A stretch of DNA of 64,000 nt from Bizionia saleffrena (GCF_008086175.1 NZ_VSKM01000003.1:124001-188000), one strand, 5' to 3'. Shown: positions 29,915 through 38,805, counted from the stretch's first letter. Translations and numbers: made by a program. Notes: generated by a model not told the origin, from the letters alone.

Positions 29915-30687
29915 TCTATTTCTCCTTTAAAGACTTGTTGTGTTGGTCCCTTTAACCAAATGTCGGTATAACCATCGTTTTGTTTTTTAAAAGAAACTTG
30001 CAAGATTCCTCCTTCGGTTTGTAAGGTTATAGTCGTTGCCTTGGTTTTATTTCGCTTGTGCATTGCTAAAGCCACGGCTGTAACGCCAGTACCGCACGAC
30101 AAGGTTTCGTCTTCTACCCCACGCTCGTATGTTCTTACAGTAAAAGTATTCTCATTAACTTTGGTGACAAAATTTACATTCGTTCCTGCTTCATTATAAG
30201 GAGCGCCGTATCGTATTTTAGCGCCTTCTAGTTTAACATCAAAAGCGTTTACATCGTCCACATTAGTTACATGGTGTGGCGACCCTGTATTTAAGAACGT
30301 GTGGGTTGGCGTCTCTTCAATAGTAGCGACATCTTGCATTTTGAGTGCTATAGCTTCAGCGGTAACAATGGCTTCGTGCACGCCATCAACAGCTATAAAT
30401 ACTGTTTTATCCTCAATAATATTAAGAAATTTAGCAAAAGCTACTATACATCTTCCGCCATTACCACACATACTACTTTCGTTTCCATCGGCATTAAAAT
30501 ACACCATTTTAAAATCGGTATTGTCATCATTTTCTAGCAAAATCAAGCCATCACCACCAATACCAAAGCGTCTGTCGCATAATTTAGCGATTAATTTAGT
30601 ATTGTTTTTATTAAAGGTCTGTTGTCTATTATCAATAAACACAAAGTCGTTTCCCGTGCCTTGATATTTATAAAATGTATGCGCCAT
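29908..30687 (-). CDS. dapF: Diaminopimelate epimerase
   Basis: Encodes 259 residues. It interconverts LL- and meso-diaminopimelate, the last DAP step before peptidoglycan and lysine. The two catalytic cysteines are in place: Cys74 (SSMCGNGGRC) and Cys198 (TLSCGTGVTA). The N-terminus FYKYQGTGNDFV is typical. First gene of the dapF-GNAT-mltG-DUF2279 operon, preceded by a -7 box at 30707. dapA of the same pathway is at 12.1 kb. Confidence 0.97.
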   Translation of the reverse strand: MAHTFYKYQGTGNDFVFIDNRQQTFNKNNTKLIAKLCDRRFGIGGDGLILLENDDNTDFKMVYFNADGNESSMCGNGGRCIVAFAKFLNIIEDKTVFIAVDGVHEAIVTAEAIALKMQDVATIEETPTHTFLNTGSPHHVTNVDDVNAFDVKLEGAKIRYGAPYNEAGTNVNFVTKVNENTFTVRTYERGVEDETLSCGTGVTAVALAMHKRNKTKATTITLQTEGGILQVSFKKQNDGYTDIWLKGPTQQVFKGEIEW

Positions 30688-30706
30688 TTCTGCTTAGTTA
30701 TTACGG

Positions 30707-30714
30707 CAAATATA
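30707..30714 (-). promoter_or_regulatory. Candidate -7 box for the dapF operon
   Basis: Minus-strand TATATTTG, exact to consensus, 20 bp before the dapF start. A CTG (one mismatch to TTG) lies about 18 bp further upstream. Confidence 0.5.
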
Positions 30715-30827
30715 GGCTTTTCGAAAATTATTCAGGGTGTTAAATGGACGTTAAAGTTAAAAAATTGACTCAATAAATAATTATTTTTAATCGTTATCAT
30801 AGTAATTATTAATTAATCTATATACTA

Positions 30828-32240
30828 ATGAAAAAAGTGTTAACAATGGTCTTCGTTTCAGTATTAGGAGGGGCAATTACTTTAGGAGCTTATAAAACCT
30901 TTTTAGAAAAAGATGAAATTACAACGGTTAAAAACGCTCCCTTTACCGCTGCGTTTACTCCGGTAAATTATACGGATAATAACTCTAACGCTTTGGCTGC
31001 CGCCGAAGACATTGATTTTACTTCAGCAGCAGAGCGCACCGTACACGCGGTGGTACACGTTAAAAACGTTACTCTAGAGACGGGCCAACCCACTATTGAA
31101 GATTTGTTTATGGGACGTCTCCCACAACGCATGCAATTAGGCACTGGTAGTGGCGTAATTATTTCGCCCGATGGCTACATTATTACCAACAACCACGTTA
31201 TTGATGGTTCTGAAAAATTAAGCGTAACGCTTAACAACAATAAAACGTTACCGGCTAAAATTATAGGAACAGATCCTAAAACGGACATTGCGCTTTTAAA
31301 AGTAGAAACCGATGAAAATTTACCTTACATAACGTTTGGCGATAGTGATCACGTCAAAATTGGTGAATGGGTATTGGCAGTTGGCAACCCTTTTAATTTA
31401 ACCTCCACCGTTACTGCTGGAATTATTAGTGCAAAATCTAGAGATCTATCGGGACAAAGCAAACAGTCGTTTATACAAACCGATGCCGCTGTAAACCCCG
31501 GAAATTCTGGAGGCGCTCTTGTTAACACGCTCGGGGAACTTATTGGCATAAATACGGCCATTACCTCTCAAACAGGATCGTATATTGGGTATTCTTTTGC
31601 GGTGCCAAGTAATATTGCTCGAAAAGTAGTGGAAGATATTATGGAATATGGAAATGTCCAAAATGGTATTTTGGGTGTTACGGGAGGAGCATTAAACAGT
31701 ATGGTGGCCGAAAAGCTAGGCGTTGATGAAACAGAAGGATTTTATATTGATACTATAGAAGAAGATAGCGGCGCCGAAGCTGCCGGACTTCAACACGGTG
31801 ATATTATTAAGAGTATAGACCAAGTTAAAATTTCTAAGTTTTCGGATTTAAGGGGCTTATTAGATACTAAGCGTCCAAATGATGTCGTGGTAGTAACGTA
31901 TTTAAGAAATGGCATTACTAAACAAGCGGGCGTAACTTTATTAAAAAACGATACTTACACTATTCCTAATATTGGTGTTATAAAAGAAGCTAAACCCAAA
32001 GATTTACGTCCCTACAACGTTAAAGAAGGTGTGAAAATAGTAAAACTGAATAGCCAATATGCCGATTATTTTAAGCGTGATGGTGTTACCGAAGGGAGTA
32101 TTATTACAGCTATTAATAATACCCAAGTCAACTCTATAGAAGACGTACAAACCATTATAAAAAATAGAAATCCGTACCAACCATTAAACATAGAAATCAT
32201 TAATTCGAATGGCGAAAAAACCCGATATGGATTGCGTTAA
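30828..32240 (+). CDS. HtrA/DegP-type serine protease with two PDZ domains
   Basis: Encodes 470 residues with an N-terminal signal or anchor helix, so it is periplasmic. The trypsin-like domain has the full catalytic triad: His123 (NNHVID), Asp153 (KTDIALL) and Ser227 (NPGNSGGAL). PDZ 1 starts around 275 (GILGVTG) and PDZ 2 covers the last 80 residues. It acts in protein quality control of the envelope. It is a single gene, divergent from dapF and ended by a hairpin at 32265. Confidence 0.96.
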   Translation: MKKVLTMVFVSVLGGAITLGAYKTFLEKDEITTVKNAPFTAAFTPVNYTDNNSNALAAAEDIDFTSAAERTVHAVVHVKNVTLETGQPTIEDLFMGRLPQRMQLGTGSGVIISPDGYIITNNHVIDGSEKLSVTLNNNKTLPAKIIGTDPKTDIALLKVETDENLPYITFGDSDHVKIGEWVLAVGNPFNLTSTVTAGIISAKSRDLSGQSKQSFIQTDAAVNPGNSGGALVNTLGELIGINTAITSQTGSYIGYSFAVPSNIARKVVEDIMEYGNVQNGILGVTGGALNSMVAEKLGVDETEGFYIDTIEEDSGAEAAGLQHGDIIKSIDQVKISKFSDLRGLLDTKRPNDVVVVTYLRNGITKQAGVTLLKNDTYTIPNIGVIKEAKPKDLRPYNVKEGVKIVKLNSQYADYFKRDGVTEGSIITAINNTQVNSIEDVQTIIKNRNPYQPLNIEIINSNGEKTRYGLR

Positions 32241-32264
32241 TCTCTTTTTGTTACAGTAATATTG

Positions 32265-32304
32265 AAAGTGCTTTATAGACCATAAAGTGCTTTTGTTTTT
32301 TTAG
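32265..32304 (+). terminator. Terminator after the HtrA protease gene
   Basis: AAAGTGCTTTAT and ATAAAGTGCTTT pair as a 12-bp stem with two G-U pairs around an AGACC loop. A T-rich tract (TTGTTTTTTT) follows. Confidence 0.7.
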
Positions 32305-32336
32305 TTAAAAAGTTTCAGAAAAACCTTAAAAATCTA

Positions 32337-32344
32337 TACTTTTG
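32337..32344 (+). promoter_or_regulatory. Candidate -7 box for GAPDH
   Basis: TACTTTTG fits TAnnTTTG exactly, 35 bp before the ATG at 32380. A good TTG at -33 is not seen. Confidence 0.5.
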
Positions 32345-32379
32345 CACAAACTTAAACAACACACTAAACACTTTAAAAG

Positions 32380-33828
32380 ATGCCAGTTAACGAAACTTAC
32401 GAAAGCGAATTAGCGTTTCAAGCAGACAGACGTAGAGCAACTGTAGAATTTATTAAAATTGTAAGCGACCTATGGTACGACAAATCTATTGAGTTAGTTC
32501 TTTTTAGAAATCAACTTATTGATAGAAATGTAAGCGAAATTTTAAATCTTCACGAATACGCTGGAGAATTTGTACAAAAACCAATCTCTGTTTTTGATTC
32601 TGTAGAAATAGCTGAAGCGATACAAACCTTAGATGTTCCACCAGCAAAGTTAGATATCGGTAAATTAACGTACGAATACCATCTAGAAGAAAAAAACTTT
32701 AGTAATGCTATCGCCTTTGTTGCAAGTAAACTTAAAGGCGCTAATGCTTACGAAGCGATTACACCTAAAGATGTCGTGTTATACGGTTTTGGTAGAATTG
32801 GGCGTTTAGTTGCGAGAGAGTTAATGACCAAAACCGGAAAAGGTAGTCAATTACGTCTTCGAGCAATTGTAACACGTGGTGCTATAAATGCTACAATTTT
32901 AGAAAAAAGAGCCTCTTTATTACGCAACGATTCTGTTCACGGAGATTTCCCTGGAACGGTTGGAATAAATTTAGAAAAACAAGCATTAATTATAAACGGA
33001 ACAACCGTTAGAATTATTTCAGCAAACCAACCTGAAGATATCGACTATACACAATACGATATTAATAATGCTTTAATTATTGATAACACAGGTGTGTTTA
33101 GAGACAAAGAAGCGTTAAGTCGTTTATTATCTTCTAAAGGCGCAGATAAAGTGTTATTAACAGCACCAGGAAAAGGAGTACCAAACATTGTTCACGGTGT
33201 TAACCACTTAGAACACAACCCAGACGAAATCGATATTTTCTCGGCAGCGTCTTGTACTACAAATGCTATTACTCCTATTTTAAAAGCGATCGAAGATACG
33301 TACGGCGTAAAAAGCGGTCACTTAGAGACTATTCATGCCTACACTAACGATCAAAACTTAGTAGATAACTTCCATAGTAAATACCGTCGTGGCCGTGCAG
33401 CAGCATTAAATATGGTGATTACAGAAACTGGCGCTGGAAAAGCAGTAAGTAAAGCATTGCCTAGTTTTGAAGGTAAACTAACCTCAAACGCTATTCGCGT
33501 GCCTGTTCCTAATGGTTCCTTAGCTATTTTAAACTTAGAGTTAGAATCTGAAGCAAGCATAGAAAGCATTAACGCAACCTTAAAAAAATACGCTTTAGAG
33601 GGCGATTTAGTAGAGCAAATTAAATACGAAATGAGCGATGAATTAGTGTCCAGCGATATCGTTGGTTGCTCCGCTCCTTCTATTTACGACAGTAAAGCTA
33701 CCATAGTAAGAGAAGACGGTAAAAACGCTATCCTTTACGTATGGTACGATAACGAGTACGGTTACAGTCACCAAGTGATTCGCTTAGCAAAATACATCGC
33801 TAAAGTAAGACGTTTTACGTATTATTAA
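32380..33828 (+). CDS. gap: Glyceraldehyde-3-phosphate dehydrogenase with N-terminal extension
   Basis: Encodes 482 residues, about 130-140 more than the usual GAPDH. The catalytic domain begins with the NAD-binding VLYGFGRIGRLVAREL near 130. Catalytic Cys292 is in SAASCTTNAITP, the substrate loop follows at TIHAYTNDQNLVD, and WYDNEYGYSHQV is at the end. It oxidises glyceraldehyde-3-phosphate to 1,3-bisphosphoglycerate, or the reverse in gluconeogenesis. The first 128 residues look helical and have no signal peptide; their role is unknown. Long GAPDHs like this occur in Bacteroidota. It is a single-gene unit with a box at 32337 and a terminator at 33872. Confidence 0.95.
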   Translation: MPVNETYESELAFQADRRRATVEFIKIVSDLWYDKSIELVLFRNQLIDRNVSEILNLHEYAGEFVQKPISVFDSVEIAEAIQTLDVPPAKLDIGKLTYEYHLEEKNFSNAIAFVASKLKGANAYEAITPKDVVLYGFGRIGRLVARELMTKTGKGSQLRLRAIVTRGAINATILEKRASLLRNDSVHGDFPGTVGINLEKQALIINGTTVRIISANQPEDIDYTQYDINNALIIDNTGVFRDKEALSRLLSSKGADKVLLTAPGKGVPNIVHGVNHLEHNPDEIDIFSAASCTTNAITPILKAIEDTYGVKSGHLETIHAYTNDQNLVDNFHSKYRRGRAAALNMVITETGAGKAVSKALPSFEGKLTSNAIRVPVPNGSLAILNLELESEASIESINATLKKYALEGDLVEQIKYEMSDELVSSDIVGCSAPSIYDSKATIVREDGKNAILYVWYDNEYGYSHQVIRLAKYIAKVRRFTYY

Positions 33829-33871
33829 TAAGTAAAACATCCAATTTAAAGATGTTTAACGTATATACATT

Positions 33872-33896
33872 AGCCTCACTTTTAGTGAGGCTTTTC
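33872..33896 (+). terminator. Terminator after GAPDH
   Basis: AGCCTCAC / GTGAGGCT stem of 8 bp around a TTTTA loop, followed by TTTTC, 43 bp past the stop. Confidence 0.75.
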
Positions 33897-33969
33897 ATTA
33901 TCTATAAATTTACTCACTAAACTTTATTTTATACCTTCTCGGTATTTATAACTACTTTAATTTTTAACA

Positions 33970-34587
33970 ATGAATAACTGCAAGATACTAGTTGTATTTC
34001 TTATAATTTTCAACTTATCACATCACACTAAAGCTCAAAACAAAGTAACCGAAGAAGAGGAAAAACTATCTTTAAATAGTGGTACTTTAGACAATCAATT
34101 TGAGTTTGTTATACAACGCTCTAACGACTACCAAGAGTATAAAGTTGTAAAGAAAACGTGGTTATATGCTCTTAAAGCACACACACTAGATTCATTAAAA
34201 GCCATTAATAAAAATCTAGATGCGACGCAAGCTATTAGCGACAATCAGAATCAAGAAATTTCGAAGTTAAAATCTGGTTTATCAAACACTCAGGAATCTT
34301 TAGACAAGACAAATTTAGAAAAAGACAGTATGTCTCTTTTCGGTTTACAAATGAGTAAATCGGGTTATAACACCCTACTTTGGTCTATTATTGGCGCTTT
34401 ATTAGCCTTACTCCTTTTTTTCATTTATAGATTTAAAAATAGTAATGTGGTTACTAAAGAAGCGAGAACAGCACTTTCTGAAACCGAAGAAGAATTTGAA
34501 GATCACAGACGTGTCGCTCTAGAACGTGAACAAAAAGTGCGCAGACAACTGCAAGACGAATTGAATAAGCACAAAAACAGTAAATAA
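33970..34587 (+). CDS. Exported single-pass protein with coiled coils, unknown function
   Basis: Encodes 205 residues with a cleavable signal (LVVFLIIFNLSHHTKAQ). A periplasmic helical region with a coiled coil (about 65-125) follows, then one transmembrane helix at about 137-156 (TLLWSIIGALLALLLFFIY) and a charged C-terminal coiled coil (about 165-205). This plan, a periplasmic arm with a cytoplasmic tail, would suit a scaffold or envelope-spanning tether. Similar flavobacterial proteins are often labelled tRNA (guanine-N1)-methyltransferase in databases. Nothing here supports that name. Confidence 0.75.
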   Translation: MNNCKILVVFLIIFNLSHHTKAQNKVTEEEEKLSLNSGTLDNQFEFVIQRSNDYQEYKVVKKTWLYALKAHTLDSLKAINKNLDATQAISDNQNQEISKLKSGLSNTQESLDKTNLEKDSMSLFGLQMSKSGYNTLLWSIIGALLALLLFFIYRFKNSNVVTKEARTALSETEEEFEDHRRVALEREQKVRRQLQDELNKHKNSK

Positions 34588-34605
34588 AAAACTGTTTTAC
34601 ACCAC

Positions 34606-34646
34606 AAAAAATCCTCCTGTAATTTCGTATTGCAGGAGGGTTTTTA
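34606..34646. terminator. Bidirectional terminator between convergent genes
   Basis: ATCCTCCTG and CAGGAGGG form the core of the stem, flanked by A6 on the left and T5 on the right, so it can serve both the plus-strand gene at 33970 and the minus-strand gene at 34687. Confidence 0.8.
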
Positions 34647-34686
34647 TTTAAAAGCGAGTTAGATTCTTTCTATTCTTGTCTTTAGT

Positions 34687-35925
34687 TTAATCTTTTCTAT
34701 TTTTGGCTTCAATCCATTTACTCATAAACTTTGTGCTTTGCAACGTATGATGCATTAGTAACTGACCGGTAAAATTATGTAATCTATGAGATTCTAAATC
34801 TGTTATTAGAGATTTCAGTCGACGTACCAATAGCGCTCCAAAATGAAGTTTATTAAAGCGCTGGTTTACCACTTCAAATCCGTTGTTTTGAAACGTATTC
34901 CAAATAAATTCAGTACTGTATAACTCAATGGCCTTATTTGCAAAAGCGTTTGGAGTATCTTCAATAAAGGCATTGGGATTTAAATTTCCGAAAAGGCCTT
35001 CGGCTCCCACTTTTGTCGTTACACAAGGTGTTCCGCTTACCATTGCATCTACGATCTTTCCTTTCAACCCTGCGCCAAACCGTAAAGGCGCTAAACAGAC
35101 TTTTGCATTTTGCATTACTGTAGCCACATTCTCGGCAAATCCCGTTATTAAAAAGCCCTCCTTTTCATTGTGAAGTTGTGTTACTTTTTGAGTGGCATAA
35201 GCACCATAAATATGCATTTCGGCTGCTGGTAATTGTTGTTTAATTAGTGGCCAAATACTTTCTTTTAAATACAAAATAGAATTGTAATTGGGTTCGTGTA
35301 AAAAATTCCCTATGGTTACAAAATGTTTGCGCTTAGAATACGATGGAAGCTGTTGTTGTGCAGCAACCGAAACGGAATCTAGCATAAACGGCAAATACAG
35401 CAGTAGGCGCTCATTAACTTTAAATTGCTCTTTTAATAAGGCCATTTCAGCTTCAGAAATAACTAAGGTAAGGTCACAGCGATAAATACTCGCTATTTCA
35501 CGCTTTGCCGTATCGTTAAACAAATAGTGGGTATTAAATTCAGCGTTATCTTTATAGGCTTGATGACGGCCGCGTCGTAAGGAATGTAAATCTTCGGTAT
35601 CTAAAACACGTAGCGCCTTTGGGCACTGTTCTGCAACCCGCCACCCAAATTGTTCTTCGACATTAAACCGATCGAACATCACAATTTCAGGATTTAAAGT
35701 TGAAATAAACGTGTCGAAACTCGCACTGTTTATTGCAATAGCGGCCGTTTTAACACCAATACTTTCTAAATCGAAAGCATTAGCACTTTTAGCACACGCG
35801 GTTGCAAATGTAACGGTATACTCTTGAGCTTGAAACACCGCAATTAATTGCATCATTCTACTTCCAGCAGCCGAACTTTTAGGCTCGGGCCAAACAAAAC
35901 CGATAATAAGTATGTTTTTTTTCAC
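34687..35925 (-). CDS. Glycosyltransferase (GT-B fold, family 4-like)
   Basis: Encodes 412 residues. The start IGFVWPEPKSSAAGSRMMQL resembles the acceptor-side Rossmann domain of GT4-type enzymes. The C-terminal donor domain has FVTIGNFLHEPNYNSI, EMHIYGAYA, GFAENVATVMQNAKVCLAPLRFGAGLKGKIVDAM and GTPCVTTKVGAEGL, typical of the sugar-nucleotide site. It transfers a sugar to an unknown acceptor, perhaps in surface polysaccharide or glycan synthesis. It stands alone and no polysaccharide cluster is near. Confidence 0.88.
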   Translation of the reverse strand: MKKNILIIGFVWPEPKSSAAGSRMMQLIAVFQAQEYTVTFATACAKSANAFDLESIGVKTAAIAINSASFDTFISTLNPEIVMFDRFNVEEQFGWRVAEQCPKALRVLDTEDLHSLRRGRHQAYKDNAEFNTHYLFNDTAKREIASIYRCDLTLVISEAEMALLKEQFKVNERLLLYLPFMLDSVSVAAQQQLPSYSKRKHFVTIGNFLHEPNYNSILYLKESIWPLIKQQLPAAEMHIYGAYATQKVTQLHNEKEGFLITGFAENVATVMQNAKVCLAPLRFGAGLKGKIVDAMVSGTPCVTTKVGAEGLFGNLNPNAFIEDTPNAFANKAIELYSTEFIWNTFQNNGFEVVNQRFNKLHFGALLVRRLKSLITDLESHRLHNFTGQLLMHHTLQSTKFMSKWIEAKNRKD

Positions 35926-35940
35926 ATTAAAATAATTATA

Positions 35941-36414
35941 CTATTCTGGCCTTGGCGCTAATGCATAGCCTAATCGCACTTGGTTTGCCCAATCTATAAC
36001 TGCTTGAATTTGTGACTCGCTTAATTGCGCTTCACTATGTGTCCATATATAGCTGGGTAACGGCATCTCTTTTTGTTCGACCATTTCTATAATCTCTTCA
36101 AATTTATGGTCTTTTCGTTTTACCGAATTACCCTCCCAATTTGAGAGATCAAGATGCTTTTTTCCGTCGTTAATATGTTCTGCTAACCAGTAATTAACTG
36201 GCGTAATCGCATTATACCAAGGATATCGTGAAGCGCTGGTATGACAATCGAAACACGATTCTTTCAAAATAGCTTTTACGTTTTCTGGCGGATTAGTTTC
36301 AGCTAGAAACGCGTTGACCGATTCTAAGTTACCGTCATTTTTTTCTGGTCGGAAAAACTGAGCTACAATAAATAAAATAAATAAAGCGACTAGTATTTTT
36401 TTTAGGAGTTTCAT
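35941..36414 (-). CDS. Haem-binding domain protein (exported, single CxxCH)
   Basis: Encodes 157 residues from the ATG at 36412-36414. The first 20 residues form a membrane anchor or signal (LLKKILVALFILFIVAQFF). A longer in-frame start at 36459 would add 15 unlikely residues. The single CFDCH motif binds haem covalently. The context NAITPVNYWLAEHINDGKKH and NLSNWEG-like residues match the small haem-binding domain family (PF14376-type) of Bacteroidota. It may act in periplasmic electron transfer or sensing. The partner is unknown. Confidence 0.85.
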   Translation of the reverse strand: MKLLKKILVALFILFIVAQFFRPEKNDGNLESVNAFLAETNPPENVKAILKESCFDCHTSASRYPWYNAITPVNYWLAEHINDGKKHLDLSNWEGNSVKRKDHKFEEIIEMVEQKEMPLPSYIWTHSEAQLSESQIQAVIDWANQVRLGYALAPRPE

Positions 36415-36488
36415 GTTTTTGATTACATTAGAATTCAAAAGTAAAAAAACTAGGGACACTACAGCAACTCTACGACAAATTAAATTAG

Positions 36489-37029
36489 GTAAATCACGCG
36501 CGATAAAAACAATTGTATTATGCTAATCGGGTCATTAACACCCCAAATTTAATCCCACAATTACTCAATATTCTGTTTACGCCAAACGATCCTATTTCGT
36601 GCCGAGCCGAGTGGGTTTCCGCTATTAAGTGCGGGCAAAAACTAGAGGCTTGTCACCCCTATTTAGAGACGCTTATCAACCAAATGCATACTGTGCACCT
36701 TGATTCTGCTGTGCGACCTGCCGCAAAAGTCGGCGCATAGATAACACGGCATACTATTCTAAACTCGATGCGCTAGTCAAGCATCATTTAGACGAAACAC
36801 ACAAAGAAAAAATGATTGCGTCTTGTTTTGATTCGATGATAAACGATGACGGCATTGCACCCAAAGCCTATACTATGAATAGTTTGTTTTTATTTGGTAA
36901 CGAATACTCTTGCTTTCATCCGGAACTTCACTGATTTTAGAGCGCGATTACCAAATGCAAAGTATTGGTTTTAAAGATAGAGCACAACAGATCCTAAAAA
37001 AAATGCAGCGATTAATTGTTATCCGATAA
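36489..37029 (+). pseudogene. Decayed homologue of the small protein gene usually found upstream of purB
   Basis: Three reading frames join to one protein of about 170 residues. The first, 36513-36740, reads YYANRVINTPNLIPQLLNIL then CRAEWVSA and TVHLDSAVRPAAK, and stops. The second, starting about 36742, gives NTAYYSKLDAL, HKEKMIASCFDSM, APKAYTMNSLFLFGNEY and CFHPEL. The third begins near 36931 with LILERDYQMQS and ends KKMQRLIV at a stop at 37027. The start codon is also lost, with stops upstream. The product was helical and HEAT-like. Intact relatives just upstream of purB in flavobacteria are often mislabelled adenylosuccinate lyase. I infer recent decay by two frameshifts. Confidence 0.8.
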
Positions 37030-37275
37030 GTGCGATAAGGCCACCTCACTTTAAGTATTAAGAAACAACAATTAATTGTAACACTCTAAAAGACAGCAAT
37101 GCTTTATTTAAAAAGCGTCCTTTCTACCGCATTAAAATCACTTTTTTAACACCAAGTGTTATTTTAATAAAGTTACAAACCGTGTTCTGTTAAAAGGGTT
37201 AAAGACAGTAATTATAAAAAGCAATATTTTAAGAAATTCCTAAAAATACAATCGGTAATCATCGTCCAAAAAAGC

Positions 37276-37283
37276 TATCTTTG
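37276..37283 (+). promoter_or_regulatory. Candidate -7 box for purB
   Basis: TATCTTTG, an exact TAnnTTTG match, lies 29 bp before the purB ATG in the 283 bp between the decayed gene and purB. No clear TTG at -33 is seen. The rest of that gap holds no gene I can support. Confidence 0.5.
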
Positions 37284-37312
37284 TTTTTTTTCAAAAACAA
37301 TACAAAATCACT

Positions 37313-38656
37313 ATGTTATTATCTACATTAAATGCCATTTCTCCAATTGATGGCCGTTACAGAAACAAAATTGATAAATTAACTCTTTATTTTTCTGAAG
37401 AAGCACTAATAAAATACCGTGTTTTAGTAGAGATAGAATATTTTATCGCACTTTGTGAACAACCATTACCGCAACTTGACGGCGTAGATTCCTCTCGTTT
37501 TGAAGAATTAAGAGCTATATATAAAAACTTCTCTACGGAAGACGCGCTAGCTATTAAAAAAATAGAAAGTGTAACAAACCATGATGTTAAAGCTGTTGAG
37601 TATTTTATTAAAGAAAAATTTGATGCTTTAAATTTATCAAAGTTTAAAGAGTTTATCCATTTTGGTTTAACGTCTCAAGATATTAACAATACAGCCATTC
37701 CGTTAAGTATTAAAGACGCTATGAATGGGGCTTACGTTCCTGAATACACTAAATTATTAAACCGTTTAAAAGAACTCGCTGCAGAATGGGCCGACATACC
37801 AATGTTAGCTAGAACTCACGGCCAGCCCGCTTCGCCTACTCGATTAGGCAAAGAGTTAGACGTTTTTGTTGTGCGTTTACAGGAACAATTTAATTTATTA
37901 AACGCTATCCCAAGCGCTGCGAAATTTGGTGGAGCAACAGGAAATTATAACGCGCACAAAGTGGCTTACCCGTCTATAGACTGGAAGGCATTTGGAAGTG
38001 CTTTTGTCCATAATAAATTAGGATTACACCACTCGTTTCCAACCACTCAAATTGAGCACTACGACCATATGGCGGCTTTGTTTGATTGTTTAAAACGTAT
38101 AAACACGATACTTATTGATTTAGATAGAGATATCTGGACGTATGTGTCTATGGAGTATTTTAAACAAAAAATTAAAGCTGGTGAAGTTGGAAGTAGCGCA
38201 ATGCCACACAAAGTTAACCCTATCGATTTTGAAAATAGTGAAGGAAACTTAGGACTAGCTAATGCTATTTTCGAGCATTTATCGGCAAAATTACCACTTT
38301 CTCGTTTACAACGTGATTTAACAGATAGTACGGTGTTACGTAATGTTGGTGTGCCTTTTGGACATACATTAATTGGTTTTGCTTCAACATTAAAAGGATT
38401 GGATAAATTGCTTTTAAATGAAAGTAAATTTGCTGCCGATCTAGAAAACAACTGGGCAGTTGTGGCCGAAGCGATCCAAACAATATTGCGTCGTGAAGCA
38501 TACCCAAACCCGTATGAAGCTCTAAAAGGTTTAACACGAACTAACGAAGCGATTACGCAAACTTCTATTGCTAATTTTATTGATACGCTTGAAGTTGGCG
38601 ATGCTATTAAAACAGAATTAAAAGCTATTACACCAAGTAATTATACTGGGATATAA
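37313..38656 (+). CDS. purB: Adenylosuccinate lyase
   Basis: Encodes 447 residues, the size of the E. coli-type enzyme. It splits fumarate from SAICAR and adenylosuccinate in purine synthesis. The fumarase/aspartase superfamily signature GSSAMPHKVNPIDFEN is present, with the catalytic serine in its flexible loop. ARTHGQPASPT (catalytic His) and HFGLTSQDINNT are the other two conserved regions. The terminator at 38696 ends the transcript. The next genes downstream belong to an accessory block. Confidence 0.97.
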   Translation: MLLSTLNAISPIDGRYRNKIDKLTLYFSEEALIKYRVLVEIEYFIALCEQPLPQLDGVDSSRFEELRAIYKNFSTEDALAIKKIESVTNHDVKAVEYFIKEKFDALNLSKFKEFIHFGLTSQDINNTAIPLSIKDAMNGAYVPEYTKLLNRLKELAAEWADIPMLARTHGQPASPTRLGKELDVFVVRLQEQFNLLNAIPSAAKFGGATGNYNAHKVAYPSIDWKAFGSAFVHNKLGLHHSFPTTQIEHYDHMAALFDCLKRINTILIDLDRDIWTYVSMEYFKQKIKAGEVGSSAMPHKVNPIDFENSEGNLGLANAIFEHLSAKLPLSRLQRDLTDSTVLRNVGVPFGHTLIGFASTLKGLDKLLLNESKFAADLENNWAVVAEAIQTILRREAYPNPYEALKGLTRTNEAITQTSIANFIDTLEVGDAIKTELKAITPSNYTGI

Positions 38657-38695
38657 AAATAAAATTGTGAGTTCGTATAGAAACTCTTTTAATAC

Positions 38696-38726
38696 AAAAA
38701 GGATAGCTCACGCTATCCTTTTTTAG
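38696..38726 (+). terminator. purB terminator (copy 1 of a duplicated hairpin)
   Basis: AAAAAGGATAGC paired with GCTATCCTTTTTT around TCAC, 40 bp past the stop of purB. The same 29 bases recur at 43218. Confidence 0.9.
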
Positions 38727-38735
38727 TTTTATGAC
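38696..38735 (+). repeat. Direct repeat, left copy, flanking the GLPGLI island
   Basis: Forty bases (terminator plus GTTTTATGAC) match 43218-43257 with one mismatch. The intervals between the start points are 4522 bp. The two copies bracket the two GLPGLI genes and the barrel gene. Confidence 0.9.
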
Positions 38736-38805
38736 TTTAGGGTTCCAAAGAAAACTCTTTCTATTTATTTTATTTTCAAAATTATTTGCATTTACGCCTC
38801 AAAAC

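Noticed and set aside
30299-30664. Two overlapping plus-strand ORFs opposite dapF
   Set aside because: dapF is complete with both catalytic cysteines; the ORFs lack any signal of coding function.
36513-36740. 75-residue plus-strand ORF as an independent small gene
   Set aside because: Its translation continues in two other frames as one larger protein, so it is part of a pseudogene.
38059-38537. Minus-strand ORFs inside purB
   Set aside because: Antisense shadows of a highly conserved enzyme.
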